A stretch of 64,000 nucleotides of DNA, from positions 97,052-161,051 of the forward strand of contig NZ_BMQC01000010.1 of assembly GCF_014647915.1 (NCBI RefSeq), given 5' to 3'. Below the pieces are notes generated by a model, which made no database searches, had not been told where the DNA came from, and worked only from the letters and a program-made list of their open reading frames with translations. Source of the DNA: Pilimelia terevasa (GTDB lineage: Bacteria; Actinomycetota; Actinomycetes; Mycobacteriales; Micromonosporaceae). The translations under genes and the position numbers were made by a program. Shown piece after piece: positions 28,247 through 37,489 of the stretch (positions within the stretch are counted from its first letter, which is position 1; the number at the start of each line of letters is the position of its first letter).

Positions 28247-28642
28247 ATGTCCTCTCCCGGGTGGCAGCCGCCCCGGCTGTCCGGCCGCCGGCTCGCGGCG
28301 GCCGTCGCGGCGGCCGCGCTGGGCGGCGCCGCTCTGGTGGCGCTGACGTGGTTCGGGTCGGCCGAGGGACTGGACCGGGCCGAGAAGTGGGTGTCGGTGT
28401 GCGCCACCCCTGTCTCCGTGGCGGGGACGGTGGCCGGTGTGCTCCTGGCGGTGTCGCAGTGGCGGCGGTCGCGGACTCCGACCCACGAGGAGGCCGTGCG
28501 GCCGCCGGACGGGCCGCCGATGCCCGCGCCCGTGCCGCGGGCGGACGCGGGAATGTCGGTCAGCGCGCAGCATTTCGGCAGCGGGGACCTGAACGTGGCC
28601 GAGGAGATCCGGCTGGAGCGGCGCGGGCGGGACCCCCGGTGA
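28247..28642 (+). CDS. small two-TM protein, candidate effector of the NB-ARC protein
   Basis: A 131-residue protein with two hydrophobic segments (about residues 15-37 and 48-70), a Pro-rich hydrophilic linker and a C-terminal motif SAQHFGSGDLNVAEEI (residues 106-121). The motif closely matches one at the N-terminus of the next gene product. The ATG at 28247 follows GAGGGTGGG. Its stop overlaps the start of the NB-ARC gene (GTGA), so the two are translationally coupled. A membrane protein with a C-terminal motif paired to an NLR with the same N-terminal motif is the layout described for bacterial amyloid-signalling (BASS) effector/NLR pairs. The effector function is inferred. Confidence 0.78.
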   Translation: MSSPGWQPPRLSGRRLAAAVAAAALGGAALVALTWFGSAEGLDRAEKWVSVCATPVSVAGTVAGVLLAVSQWRRSRTPTHEEAVRPPDGPPMPAPVPRADAGMSVSAQHFGSGDLNVAEEIRLERRGRDPR

Positions 28643-31200
28643 CGGCGGGCCGGGACGACCCGTTGCCGCGCGCGGTGGCGCTCCATGGCGGCTCGGGAGA
28701 CATCAATGTGGCCGGCCGCCTGGACATTCGTCGCGCCCCCCGGGTGCCGGTGACCCTGCCGCACCGGGTGGGTAACGCGCCCGCGCCGGTGGCGGCCCGG
28801 CAGGAGCGCGCCGCGGACGGCCGGCTCTGGGACGCGGTGGCCGCCGGTGGCGCGGCCGTGGTGGCCGGGCTGGGCGGTGTCGGCAAGACCCAGGTGGCCG
28901 CCGCGCTGGCGCACCGGCTGTGGGCCGGCGGTGCCCTGGACCTGCTGGTGTGGGTGTCGGCGACCTCGGCGCGGGCGGTCCGGGCGGGGTACGCGCTGGC
29001 CGCGGCGGACGTGACCGGGGTCGAGGACGAGGACGACCGCGACGGCGCCGACCGGTTCCTGAACTGGTTGCAGGCCCCGGGGCAGGCCGGCCTGCGCTGG
29101 CTGGTCGTGCTCGACGACGTCGGCGACCCGGCCGACCTGGCCGGGTGGTGGCCGCCGGTGCGCGCGGGCGGGGCGACGGTGGTGACCAGCCGCCGCCGCG
29201 ACCACGACCTGACGGACGGCCGGGCGCTGGTCGACGTGGAGGCGTTCACCCCGGCGCAGGCGGTGGACTTCCTCACCGCGCGCCTGCGCGGGGACGCCCG
29301 GCGCCTGGTCGACGCCGGGCCGATGGCTGCCGATCTCGGTTTCCTGCCGCTGGCGCTGGACCAGGCGGCCGGCTACATCGGCAACAGGGGCATCGACTGC
29401 CGGGCGTACCGGCGCCGGTTCGCGCAGCGCGCGCTGGACGAGCTGGCGCCCACCGGGGTCGACCCGGCGGGCCGGCTGGCCAACGGGCAGCACCCGGTCG
29501 CGGTCACCTGGCGGCTGTCCGTCGAGGCCGCCGACGACCTCGACCCGGTCGGGCTGGCCCTTCCCCTGCTGCGCGTCGCGGCGCTGCTGGACGGCAGCGG
29601 CATCCCCCGGGCGGTCCTGACCAGCGCGCCGCTGCTGCGCTACCTCGCCGCCCAGGCCGGCCGGGAGGTCGACGGGGACGACCCGGCCGCGGCCGGTCGG
29701 TGGGCCGAGGACGCCGCCGACGCGGTGGAGAACCTGCGGCTGCTCAGCCTGCTCACGGTCGACGCCACCGGCCCCGCCGGCCGACGCCCCGACGGGGAGC
29801 GCCCCGGCGGACCCGACATCGCCGGTGACGTGGTGCGGGTGCACGCGCTCGTGCAGCGGGCGACCCGGGAGGCGGCCCGCAGGGACCTGCCCGGGGCGCA
29901 GACCTGGCGGCAGCTCGTCCACGCCGCGGCCGACGCGGTGCTCGCCGCCGCCGACCGCGCGGGCCGCGACCCGCGCGCCCAGGAGATCCTGCGCGGGAAC
30001 GCCCGCACGCTGATCGCCCACGGCGGCGGGGACCTGTGGGTGCCTGACGGGCACCGGCTGCTGTACGGGCTGGGCGGGAGCCTGCGCGAATCGGGCCGCG
30101 TGGCGGCGGCCGCCGACTACTTCCGCGAGCTGGCCGACACCGCGGCCCGGTACCTCGGGCCGGACCACCCCGACACCCACCTGGCCCGCGGGAAGTACGC
30201 GCGCTGCCTGGACGCCGCGGGGCGGCACGCCCCCGCCGCGGCCGAGTACGACCGGCTCGCCCCGCACCGCCGCGGGGCGCCGGGCGACGACGACCAGAAG
30301 CTGGTCGCGCAGGCCAACCGCGCCACCGCGATCGGCAGCGCCGGCGACCCCAAGGCCGCCCTGCGCATCTTCACCGGCCTGGTCCGGTCCCGCACCAGGC
30401 TGCACGGGCCGCACGACCCCCGCACCCTCGTCACCCGGGCCAACCAGGCGCGCTGGCGCGGCGAGACCGGGGACCAGGTCGGGGCGCTACGGGCCTACGA
30501 CGAGCTGGTCCCGCTGTTCGAGCGGACGTTCGGGCCGAGCGAGCAGACCCTGTGGGTGTACGGCCAGCAGGCGACCTGGCGCGGCGAGCTGGACCCCGCG
30601 GCGGGCGTCGCCGACCTGGCCCGGCTGCTGCCCGCCCAGTCCGCCCTGCTCGGCGCGCACGATCCGTCCACCTTGTTGACGCGCCACAACCTCGCCGGCC
30701 TGAAGGGTCGGGCGGGGAAGGTGGACGAGGCGGTCGGCGACCTCGCCGACCTGGTCGCCGACTGCGAACGGCACCTCGCCGAGCCCGACCACCCGGTCAC
30801 CCTGATGGCGCGGAGCAGCCTGGCGCAGTACCTGCTCCTCGACCGCGGCGACGGTCCCGGCGCGTACCGTGTCCTGCGGGACCTGGTCAACGGCCAGACC
30901 CGGGCGCTGGGCGCCGACGCCCCCGCCACCGCGCGGACCGCGAAGGTCCTGACCCGCATCGAGGACGAGTACCGGCGCCGCCTCACCGCCTGGGTGGGCG
31001 CCAGGACCGGCCCCGGCCCGCACCACACGACGGTGGCCCGGCTGGCGTCGGACATCCGCGCCGACGCCGACCTGACCCGCCGCGCCCTGACGCGCCTCGT
31101 GGACACCGGGAAGCTCCGCCTGGCGCGCGGCGGCCAGGCCGGCGCGGTCGACCCGTCCGCCCTCACCGACCACGCGCGCTTCCAGGTCGTCGCGGCCTGA
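28639..31200 (+). CDS. NB-ARC/STAND ATPase with TPR repeats (NLR-like)
   Basis: An 853-residue NLR-like protein. Residues 14-30 hold the motif ALHGGSGDINVAGRLDI shared with the preceding small protein. The NB-ARC module follows: P-loop GLGGVGKTQVAAAL (about 78-91), Walker B WLVVLDDVGDP (about 154-164), GATVVTSRRRDHD and FLPLALDQAAGYI. From about residue 430 on there are TPR-like helical repeats (for example ADYFRELADTAARYLGPDHP and similar units with HGPHDPRTLVTRANQA). The extreme C-terminus looks like a small winged helix (TTVARLASDIRADADLTRRA). STAND proteins oligomerise on ligand sensing; here the TPR region would sense and the N-terminal motif would recruit the neighbour. Confidence 0.88.
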   Translation: MTAGRDDPLPRAVALHGGSGDINVAGRLDIRRAPRVPVTLPHRVGNAPAPVAARQERAADGRLWDAVAAGGAAVVAGLGGVGKTQVAAALAHRLWAGGALDLLVWVSATSARAVRAGYALAAADVTGVEDEDDRDGADRFLNWLQAPGQAGLRWLVVLDDVGDPADLAGWWPPVRAGGATVVTSRRRDHDLTDGRALVDVEAFTPAQAVDFLTARLRGDARRLVDAGPMAADLGFLPLALDQAAGYIGNRGIDCRAYRRRFAQRALDELAPTGVDPAGRLANGQHPVAVTWRLSVEAADDLDPVGLALPLLRVAALLDGSGIPRAVLTSAPLLRYLAAQAGREVDGDDPAAAGRWAEDAADAVENLRLLSLLTVDATGPAGRRPDGERPGGPDIAGDVVRVHALVQRATREAARRDLPGAQTWRQLVHAAADAVLAAADRAGRDPRAQEILRGNARTLIAHGGGDLWVPDGHRLLYGLGGSLRESGRVAAAADYFRELADTAARYLGPDHPDTHLARGKYARCLDAAGRHAPAAAEYDRLAPHRRGAPGDDDQKLVAQANRATAIGSAGDPKAALRIFTGLVRSRTRLHGPHDPRTLVTRANQARWRGETGDQVGALRAYDELVPLFERTFGPSEQTLWVYGQQATWRGELDPAAGVADLARLLPAQSALLGAHDPSTLLTRHNLAGLKGRAGKVDEAVGDLADLVADCERHLAEPDHPVTLMARSSLAQYLLLDRGDGPGAYRVLRDLVNGQTRALGADAPATARTAKVLTRIEDEYRRRLTAWVGARTGPGPHHTTVARLASDIRADADLTRRALTRLVDTGKLRLARGGQAGAVDPSALTDHARFQVVAA

Positions 31201-31211
31201 CCGGCCGGGCG

Positions 31212-32177
31212 TCAGGGTCCGACGTGGCCGGTCAGGTGGACCCGCTCCCCGCCGCCCAGGCTGAACCGCCAGCGCCCGCCGGCGGCCTCCGCGGCTCCGA
31301 AGTCGACGCCGCCCGGCAGCAGGATCGGGGACCGGAACGCCACGTCCACCGCGTACGTCGCGGGCAGGCGCCCGTCGAGCGCGGCCAGGCAGCGCGCCTT
31401 GCTCCACATCCCGTGCGCGATCGGCCGCCGGAACCCGAACAGCCGCGCGCCCAGGGCGGAGGTGTGGATGGGGTTGCGGTCCCCGGAGACCGCCGCGTAC
31501 GACCTGCCGACGCCGGTCCCCAGCTTCCAGCGGGCCACGGTCGGCGCGACCTCCCCGCCGCCCGCGGCCGACCCGGCCCCGGGGTCGCCGTGCCGCGCCC
31601 CGCCGCCGTGCGCCGCCGGATCCGCACCGGCCCCGGCGGCACCGGCGGCCGGCCCGTCGCCGTCCCCGCCGCCCGCGTCGGCGGCCCGCTCCCGCCGCAG
31701 GTACGTCGACACGCCGCGCCACGCCAGGCCGTCGGCGTCGGTCACCTCGACCGCCAGGTCGAACTGCCGGCCGCGCGGGTGCGGGCGCAGCTCCTCGGCG
31801 ACGGCGGTGACCGTCAGCGTCGCGGACGCCGCCAGCTCCCGCAGCACCTCGATCCGGTTGGCCACGTGCACCAGCCCGACCATCGGGAACGGGAAGTCGT
31901 CCCGGGACATCAGCGCCATGGCCAGCGGGAACGCGAGCACGTGCGGGTACGTGGCCGGCAGCGCGTCGCGCAGCGGGAAGCCGCAGACCCGCGCGTAGGC
32001 CGCGAGGTGCGCCACGTCGACGGTGACCCCGTCCACCGCCAGCGCCGCCGCCGGCAGCGTCCGCGGCGCCTGCCGCCCGCCGCGCTGCCCGAGGGCGCGC
32101 GGCACGGGCAGCGCCCGGCCGACGGCCCGGCGGTAGAGCGGGCCGACCTCGGGCATCCGGTCCAGTTCGACGCGCAT
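31212..32177 (-). CDS. MaoC-like hydratase/dehydratase (HtdX-like)
   Basis: A 321-residue double hot-dog protein. The hydratase motif is in the second half: YAAVSGDRNPIHTSALGARLFGF followed by IAHGMWSKARCLAAL, with catalytic Asp and His. A Gly/Ala/His-rich insert of about 50 residues separates the two hot-dog halves and looks disordered. It probably hydrates trans-2-enoyl-thioesters in fatty acid metabolism. The ATG at 32177 overlaps the fabG stop by one base (TGATG), so both are coupled. The order htdX-fabG4-fadA2 is also known in Mycobacterium tuberculosis (Rv0241c-Rv0243). Confidence 0.88.
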   Translation of the reverse strand: MRVELDRMPEVGPLYRRAVGRALPVPRALGQRGGRQAPRTLPAAALAVDGVTVDVAHLAAYARVCGFPLRDALPATYPHVLAFPLAMALMSRDDFPFPMVGLVHVANRIEVLRELAASATLTVTAVAEELRPHPRGRQFDLAVEVTDADGLAWRGVSTYLRRERAADAGGGDGDGPAAGAAGAGADPAAHGGGARHGDPGAGSAAGGGEVAPTVARWKLGTGVGRSYAAVSGDRNPIHTSALGARLFGFRRPIAHGMWSKARCLAALDGRLPATYAVDVAFRSPILLPGGVDFGAAEAAGGRWRFSLGGGERVHLTGHVGP

Positions 32178-33499
32178 CACGCCCCCAGCAGGCTCTGGCC
32201 GCACACGCGGACGACGTTGCCGGTCACCCCGGCCGATCCGGGCGAGGCCAGCCAGGCGACCGTCTCGGCCACGTCCACCGGCAAACCGCCCTGGGCCAGG
32301 CTGTTCATCCGGCGGCCGGCCTCGCGCAGCAGGGTCGGCATCCGCGCCGTCATCTCCGTCTCGATGAAGCCCGGGGCCACCGCGTTGACGGTGACGCCGT
32401 CGGCGGCGAGCGCGGGCGCCAGCGCCCGGACCCAGCCGATGACGCCGGCCTTGCTGGCGGCGTAGTTGGTCTGCCCGCGGTTGCCGGCGATGCCCGCCAT
32501 GGAGGCGACCCCGACGATCCGCCCCCCGGCCGGGATCAGGTGGGCGGCCCGCAGGCCGGCGGTGACCCGCTCGGGGGCCGTGAGGTTGACCGCCAAGACC
32601 GCGTCCCAGGCCTCCTCGGACATCCTGGCCAGCGTCTTGTCGCGGGTGATGCCCGCGTTGTGCACGAGGACGTCCACCCGGCCGTGCCGGGCGCCGAGGT
32701 AGTCGGCGAGCCGGGCGGGCGCGTCGGGCGCGGTGAGGTCGAGTTGCAGGGCGGTGCCGGCGACCGCGTTGGCGACACCGGCGAGGGCGTCGCCCGCGCC
32801 GGGCACGTCGAGCGCGACGACGTGCGCGCCGTCGCGGGCGAGGACCTCGGCGACGGCGGCGCCGATGCCGCGCGCGGCGCCGGTGACGACGGCGATCCGC
32901 CCGGCGAGCGGCCGGTCCCAGTCGGCGGGCGGCGGCGCGTCGGCGGTCACGGTGACGACCTGCCCGGAGACGTACGCCGAGCGGCCGGACAGCAGGAAGC
33001 GCAGCGTGGCCGCGATGCCCTCGCCGACCCCGGGCGCGACCTGGACGAGCTGGGCGGTGGTGCCCCGCCCGAACTCCTTGCCCACGCTGCGCACGAAGCC
33101 CTCCAGCGCCTGCTGCGCCGCGGCCCCGGCCGGCGTGCCGGCCGCACCGGGCGGCGTGCCGAGCACGACCACCCGGCCGCCGGGGGCGAGGCTGCGCGCC
33201 GCGGGGTGGAAGAAGTCGTACAGCCGCCGCAGGTCCACCACGTCGGTCAGCCCGGTGGCGTCGTAGACGAGCGCGCCGAGGCCCTCGCGTGGCCCGTCCA
33301 CCACGTCGATCTTGGCCTCGGCCAGCACGGCGGCGACGGCGTCGGCCAACCGGCCGTCCCCGCCGCGGAGCACCGGCCCGGGCAGCGGGGGCGTCCCCTC
33401 CCGGTACCGGCGCAGCCGGGGTGGCCGCGGCAGCCCGAGTCGGGTGACCAGAGCCCGGCCGGGGCCGGAGTTCGCGAAGCTCGCGTACCGATCGGTCAT
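32177..33499 (-). CDS. fabG: high-molecular-weight 3-oxoacyl-ACP/CoA reductase (FabG4-like)
   Basis: A 440-residue two-domain SDR. The N-terminal 200 residues form a degenerate Rossmann-like domain; the C-terminal domain is the active reductase: VVTGAARGIGAAVAEVLA, HNAGITRDKTLARM, VASMAGIAGNRGQTNYAASK (Ser, Tyr, Lys) and NAVAPGFIETEMT. This size class (FabG4/HMwFabG) prefers NADH and acyl-CoA substrates. The ATG at 33499 follows TACGCT by six bases on the same strand, supporting a leaderless start, and is divergent from fadA2, leaving a 63-base shared promoter region. Confidence 0.93.
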   Translation of the reverse strand: MTDRYASFANSGPGRALVTRLGLPRPPRLRRYREGTPPLPGPVLRGGDGRLADAVAAVLAEAKIDVVDGPREGLGALVYDATGLTDVVDLRRLYDFFHPAARSLAPGGRVVVLGTPPGAAGTPAGAAAQQALEGFVRSVGKEFGRGTTAQLVQVAPGVGEGIAATLRFLLSGRSAYVSGQVVTVTADAPPPADWDRPLAGRIAVVTGAARGIGAAVAEVLARDGAHVVALDVPGAGDALAGVANAVAGTALQLDLTAPDAPARLADYLGARHGRVDVLVHNAGITRDKTLARMSEEAWDAVLAVNLTAPERVTAGLRAAHLIPAGGRIVGVASMAGIAGNRGQTNYAASKAGVIGWVRALAPALAADGVTVNAVAPGFIETEMTARMPTLLREAGRRMNSLAQGGLPVDVAETVAWLASPGSAGVTGNVVRVCGQSLLGA

Positions 33500-33562
33500 G
33501 CCTTCAGCGTACTGATGGGTAGGGTGGGGACCATAGGGAAACGGCAACCACAAGGGGGCACC

Positions 33563-34942
33563 GTGCCTACAGACGCCGCCGCGCGGGCGGATTCCGCCGG
33601 CCCGGACACCACCGCCGTACCGCACCGGGCGACCCCCGGCCCGGGCGCCGTCCGCCGCGTCGCCGTCGTCGGCGGCAACCGGATCCCGTTCGCGCGCTCC
33701 CAGGGCCGGTACGCCGCCGCCTCGAACGCCGACATGCTCACCGCCGCCCTCGACGGGCTCGTGGCCCGCTACGGGCTGGCGGGCCAGCGCCTCGGCGAGG
33801 TCGTGGCCGGCGCCGTCCTCAAGCACAGCCGCGACTACAACCTGACCCGCGAGTGCGTCCTGGGCGCCAAGCTCGACCCGGCGACCCCGGCGTACGACCT
33901 CCAGCGCGCCTGCGGCACCGGGCTGGAGGCGGTGGTCACCGTCGCCAACAAGATCGCGCTCGGGCAGATCGACGTCGGCGTGGCCGGCGGCGTCGACACC
34001 ACCTCGGACGCCCCGCTGGCGCTGAACGAGGACATGCGCCGCACGCTGCTGGACATCAACGCCGCGCGGTCGCTGGGCGGGCGCCTGCGGGCGGCCAGCC
34101 GGCTGCGCCCGCACCAGGCGTTCCAGCCGGAGACCCCGCGCAACGCCGAGCCGCGCACCGGGTACTCGATGGGCGAGCACGCCGCCATGACCGCGCGCCG
34201 CTGGGGCGTCCCGCGGGCGGAGCAGGACGCGCTGGCGCTCGCCTCGCACCAGCGGCTGGCCGCGGCGTACGACGAGGGGTTCTTCGACGACCTGGTCACG
34301 CCCTACCTCGGGCTCACCCGGGACCAGAACCTGCGCGCGGACACCACGGCCGAGAAGTTGGCGTCGCTGCGGCCGGTCTTCGGCACCCAGGGGCCGCACG
34401 CCGACGAGGCGACGATGACGGCCGGCAACTCGTCCCCGCTCACCGACGGCGCCGCCGTGGTGCTGCTGGCCACCGAGGAGTGGGCGCGGGAGCGGCAGTT
34501 GCCGGTACTGGCCTGGTTCGACGGCGCGCAGACGGCGGCGGTCGACTTCGTGCACGGCGACGAGGGTCTGCTGATGGCGCCGGTGTACGCGGTGCCGAAG
34601 CTGCTGGCCCGGCACGGGCTGGGCCTGGCCGACATGGACTACGTCGAGATCCACGAGGCGTTCGCCTCGCAGGTGCTGGCGACCCTGGCGGCGTGGGAGT
34701 CGCCGGAGTTCTGCCGCGAGCGGCTGGGGCTGCCCGGCCCGCTGGGCAAGATCGAACGGTCCCGGCTCAACGTGCACGGCTCGTCGCTGGCGGCGGGCCA
34801 CCCGTTCGCGGCCACCGGCGGCCGGATCGTGGCGACGCTGGCCAAGCTCCTGTCGGCCCACCGGCTGCCGGCGCGCGGGCTGATCTCGATCTGCGCGGCC
34901 GGCGGCCAGGGCGTCACCGCCCTGCTCTCCGCTCCCGCCTAG
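33563..34942 (+). CDS. fadA2: acetyl-CoA C-acyltransferase (FadA2-like thiolase)
   Basis: A 459-residue thiolase. The nucleophilic Cys is in LQRACGTGLEAVVTVANKI and the C-terminal Cys/His pair is seen in EIHEAFAS, VHGSSLAAGHPFAATGGR and CAAGGQGV. It would cleave or condense 3-ketoacyl-CoA. The N-terminus has an extra 30 residues before VAVVGGNRIPFARSQG. The GTG at 33563 is preceded by AAGGGGG. With the divergent FabG4- and HtdX-like genes it supplies three of the four beta-oxidation-type activities; no acyl-CoA dehydrogenase is present in the window. Confidence 0.93.
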   Translation: MPTDAAARADSAGPDTTAVPHRATPGPGAVRRVAVVGGNRIPFARSQGRYAAASNADMLTAALDGLVARYGLAGQRLGEVVAGAVLKHSRDYNLTRECVLGAKLDPATPAYDLQRACGTGLEAVVTVANKIALGQIDVGVAGGVDTTSDAPLALNEDMRRTLLDINAARSLGGRLRAASRLRPHQAFQPETPRNAEPRTGYSMGEHAAMTARRWGVPRAEQDALALASHQRLAAAYDEGFFDDLVTPYLGLTRDQNLRADTTAEKLASLRPVFGTQGPHADEATMTAGNSSPLTDGAAVVLLATEEWARERQLPVLAWFDGAQTAAVDFVHGDEGLLMAPVYAVPKLLARHGLGLADMDYVEIHEAFASQVLATLAAWESPEFCRERLGLPGPLGKIERSRLNVHGSSLAAGHPFAATGGRIVATLAKLLSAHRLPARGLISICAAGGQGVTALLSAPA

Positions 34943-35061
34943 CGGCCGCCCGGCCGGCGCCCGCCGGGCGAACCGGGACGAACGCCCGTCGGCCCGGCCC
35001 GATCCGCGGACCGCGCCCGGCGCGTCGGTGGCGGCTGGCCGGCGGACGGTAGCCTGGGCGG

Positions 35062-36483
35062 GTGACTGTGCCGAACGTGCTCGCCTCCCGTTACGCCTCC
35101 GCCGAGCTGGTGGAGCTGTGGTCGCCCGCCGAGAAGGTGCGGATGGAGCGCCGGCTGTGGCTCGCCGTGCTGCGGGCCCAGCGCGACCTCGGCGTCGCCG
35201 TGCCCGACGGGGTCGTGGAGGCGTACGAGGCGGCCGTCGACCTCGTCGACCTGGACGCCATCGCCGCCCGCGAGCGGGTCACCCGGCACGACGTGAAGGC
35301 CCGGATCGAGGAGTTCTGCGACCGCGCCGGCCACCAGCACATCCACAAGGGCATGACGTCGCGGGACCTCACCGAGAACGTCGAGCAGCTCCAGATCCGC
35401 GCGTCGATGCTGCTGGTCCGCGAGCGGATCGCGGCCGCGCTGGCCCGGCTGGGCGCGCGCGCCACGCAGTACGGCGACCTGGTGCTGACCGGCCGCTCGC
35501 ACAATGTCGCCGCGCAGGCCACCACGCTGGGCAAGCGGTTCGCGTCCGCGGCCGAGGAGCTGCTGATCGCGTACGAGCGGCTGTCGGACCTGATCGCCCG
35601 GTACCCCCTGCGCGGCGTCAAGGGGCCGGTCGGCACCGCCGCCGACCAGCTCGACCTGTTCGACGGCGACGCCGCGAAGGTGGCCGCGCTGGAGGCGCGG
35701 GTCGCCGCGCACCTCGGGTTCGGCCGGGTGCTGGACAGCGTCGGCCAGGTGTACCCGCGCTCGCTGGACTTCGACGTCCTGTCGGCGTTGGCGCAGACCG
35801 CCGCGGCGCCGTCCTCGCTGGCCACGACGATCCGGCTGATGGTGGGCCAGGAGCTGGCGACCGAGGGCTTCCGGCCGGGCCAGGTCGGCTCGTCGGCGAT
35901 GCCGCACAAGATGAACACCCGCTCCTCGGAGCGGATCAACGGGCTGGCGGTCGTGGTCCGCGGCTACCTGGCGATGATCGGCGAGCTGGCCGGCGACCAG
36001 TGGAACGAGGGGGACGTCTCCTGCTCGGTCGTCCGCCGGGTCGCGCTGCCGGACGCCTTCTTCGCGCTGGACGGCCTGTTCCAGACGTTCCTCACGGTGC
36101 TGGACGAGTTCGGCGCCTACCCGGCCGTGGTCGGCCGCGAGCTGGACCGCTTCCTGCCCTTCCTGGCCACCACCAAGGTCCTGGTCGCCGCCGTGCGGGC
36201 GGGCGTGGGCCGGGAGGTCGCCCACGAGGCGATCAAGGAGCACGCCGTCGCGGTGGCGCTGGCGATGCGGGAGAAGGGCACCGCCGACAACGACCTGCTG
36301 GACAGGCTGGCCGGCGACGAGCGGCTGCGGCTGTCCCGGCGGGACATCGACGCGCTGGTCGGGGACCGGGCCTCGTTCGTCGGGGCGGCGCCGGCCCAGG
36401 TCGCGGCGGTCACCGCGCGCATCGCCGCGATCCTGGCCGCCCACCCGGCCGCCGCCGCGTACACCCCGGCCGACATTCTCTGA
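35062..36483 (+). CDS. purB: adenylosuccinate lyase
   Basis: A 473-residue fumarase/aspartase-superfamily lyase acting twice in purine synthesis (SAICAR to AICAR, adenylosuccinate to AMP). Family segments: RHDVKARIEEFC, HKGMTSRDLTENVEQ, LTGRSHNVAAQATT (catalytic His), PVGTAADQLDLF, and the signature loop QVGSSAMPHKMNTRSSERI. It is the longer, actinobacterial PurB variety. The GTG at 35062 lies six bases after TAGCCT (35050-35055), a leaderless arrangement. No purC follows, unlike in many relatives. Confidence 0.96.
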   Translation: MTVPNVLASRYASAELVELWSPAEKVRMERRLWLAVLRAQRDLGVAVPDGVVEAYEAAVDLVDLDAIAARERVTRHDVKARIEEFCDRAGHQHIHKGMTSRDLTENVEQLQIRASMLLVRERIAAALARLGARATQYGDLVLTGRSHNVAAQATTLGKRFASAAEELLIAYERLSDLIARYPLRGVKGPVGTAADQLDLFDGDAAKVAALEARVAAHLGFGRVLDSVGQVYPRSLDFDVLSALAQTAAAPSSLATTIRLMVGQELATEGFRPGQVGSSAMPHKMNTRSSERINGLAVVVRGYLAMIGELAGDQWNEGDVSCSVVRRVALPDAFFALDGLFQTFLTVLDEFGAYPAVVGRELDRFLPFLATTKVLVAAVRAGVGREVAHEAIKEHAVAVALAMREKGTADNDLLDRLAGDERLRLSRRDIDALVGDRASFVGAAPAQVAAVTARIAAILAAHPAAAAYTPADIL

Positions 36484-36609
36484 CCCGCTGCGCGAGTACC
36501 GCGCAAACGTATTTCACAGCGACTCGCTGGAATCTATTCACATCTATTCGGGTGTCCTATCTTCGAGCTTGTCGGCACATTCCCCGCCGGCACCGGGAGG
36601 GAGCTACCC

Positions 36610-37389
36610 ATGACCCGTCTCCGCCGCTGGAGCGCCGTCGGCCTGGCCGGCGCCCTGCTCGCCGCCGCCGCCGGGGTCGCCCACGCCGACCCCGCGCCGC
36701 CCACCGCGCAGGTGGTCGGCGGCACGCCGGCCAGGCAGGGCGACTACCCGTGGATGACCCGGATGAAGACGGGGTGGGGCGGCTGCGGCGGGACGCTGGT
36801 GTCGCCGGACGTCGTCATCACGGCGGCGCACTGCTACAAGTTCGGCGGCGAGGGCATCACGGCCTGGATCGGCAACGTGAACTTCGCCGAGGGCGAGCAG
36901 CGCAAGGGCGTGTCCAAAGTCAACGGCAAGGGCGAGGGGGCCGGCGACTGGTCGGTGGTGAAGCTGGACAAGCCGTACGCCGCCGCGTCGTACCCCGTCT
37001 TCCCGGCCGACGGCGCCCACGACGCCGGGCCGACGTTCCGGGCGATGGGCTGGGGGGCGACCAAGGAGAACGGACAGACCAGCAAGGTACTGCTCCAGGT
37101 GGACCTGCCGAAGGTGGACGACGCGCTGTGCGCCGCGAACGGCAACATCCAGGCCGAGGTGTGCGCCGGGGACTACGAGAAGGGCGGGATCGACACCTGC
37201 CAGGGCGACTCCGGCGGACCCCTGGTGAAGCGCGACGGCGACCGGTGGGTGTTCGTCGGGATCGTCAGCCGCGGCGTGGGCTGTGCCCGGCCGAAGAACC
37301 CCGGCTACTACACCCGGGTCAGCGCCTTCCGCGACGACATCCGCAAGGCCATCCAGCAGCTCGGCGGGCAACTGCCCGCGGGCCTCTGA
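36610..37389 (+). CDS. secreted trypsin-like serine protease
   Basis: A 259-residue S1 family protease. It has a signal peptide (to AHADPAPP), a short propeptide, mature N-terminus VVGGTPARQGDYPWM, catalytic His in VITAAHCYKF, Asp in GAGDWSVVKLDKP and Ser in CQGDSGGPLV. Six cysteines form typical pairs. The specificity-pocket residue six before the catalytic Ser is Asp (GIDTCQGDSGG), consistent with trypsin-like cleavage after Lys/Arg. The ATG at 36610 has a GGGAGGGAG site. About 100 bases separate it from a second protease. Confidence 0.93.
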   Translation: MTRLRRWSAVGLAGALLAAAAGVAHADPAPPTAQVVGGTPARQGDYPWMTRMKTGWGGCGGTLVSPDVVITAAHCYKFGGEGITAWIGNVNFAEGEQRKGVSKVNGKGEGAGDWSVVKLDKPYAAASYPVFPADGAHDAGPTFRAMGWGATKENGQTSKVLLQVDLPKVDDALCAANGNIQAEVCAGDYEKGGIDTCQGDSGGPLVKRDGDRWVFVGIVSRGVGCARPKNPGYYTRVSAFRDDIRKAIQQLGGQLPAGL

Positions 37390-37489
37390 GCCGTCGTCGG
37401 GGCGGCCGGGGCAGGCCGGCCGCCCCGACGACGCCCGCCGCGCCGCGGGCCGCGCCCCCTCCCGGTACCGCCGCACCCGAAGGAGCGTC

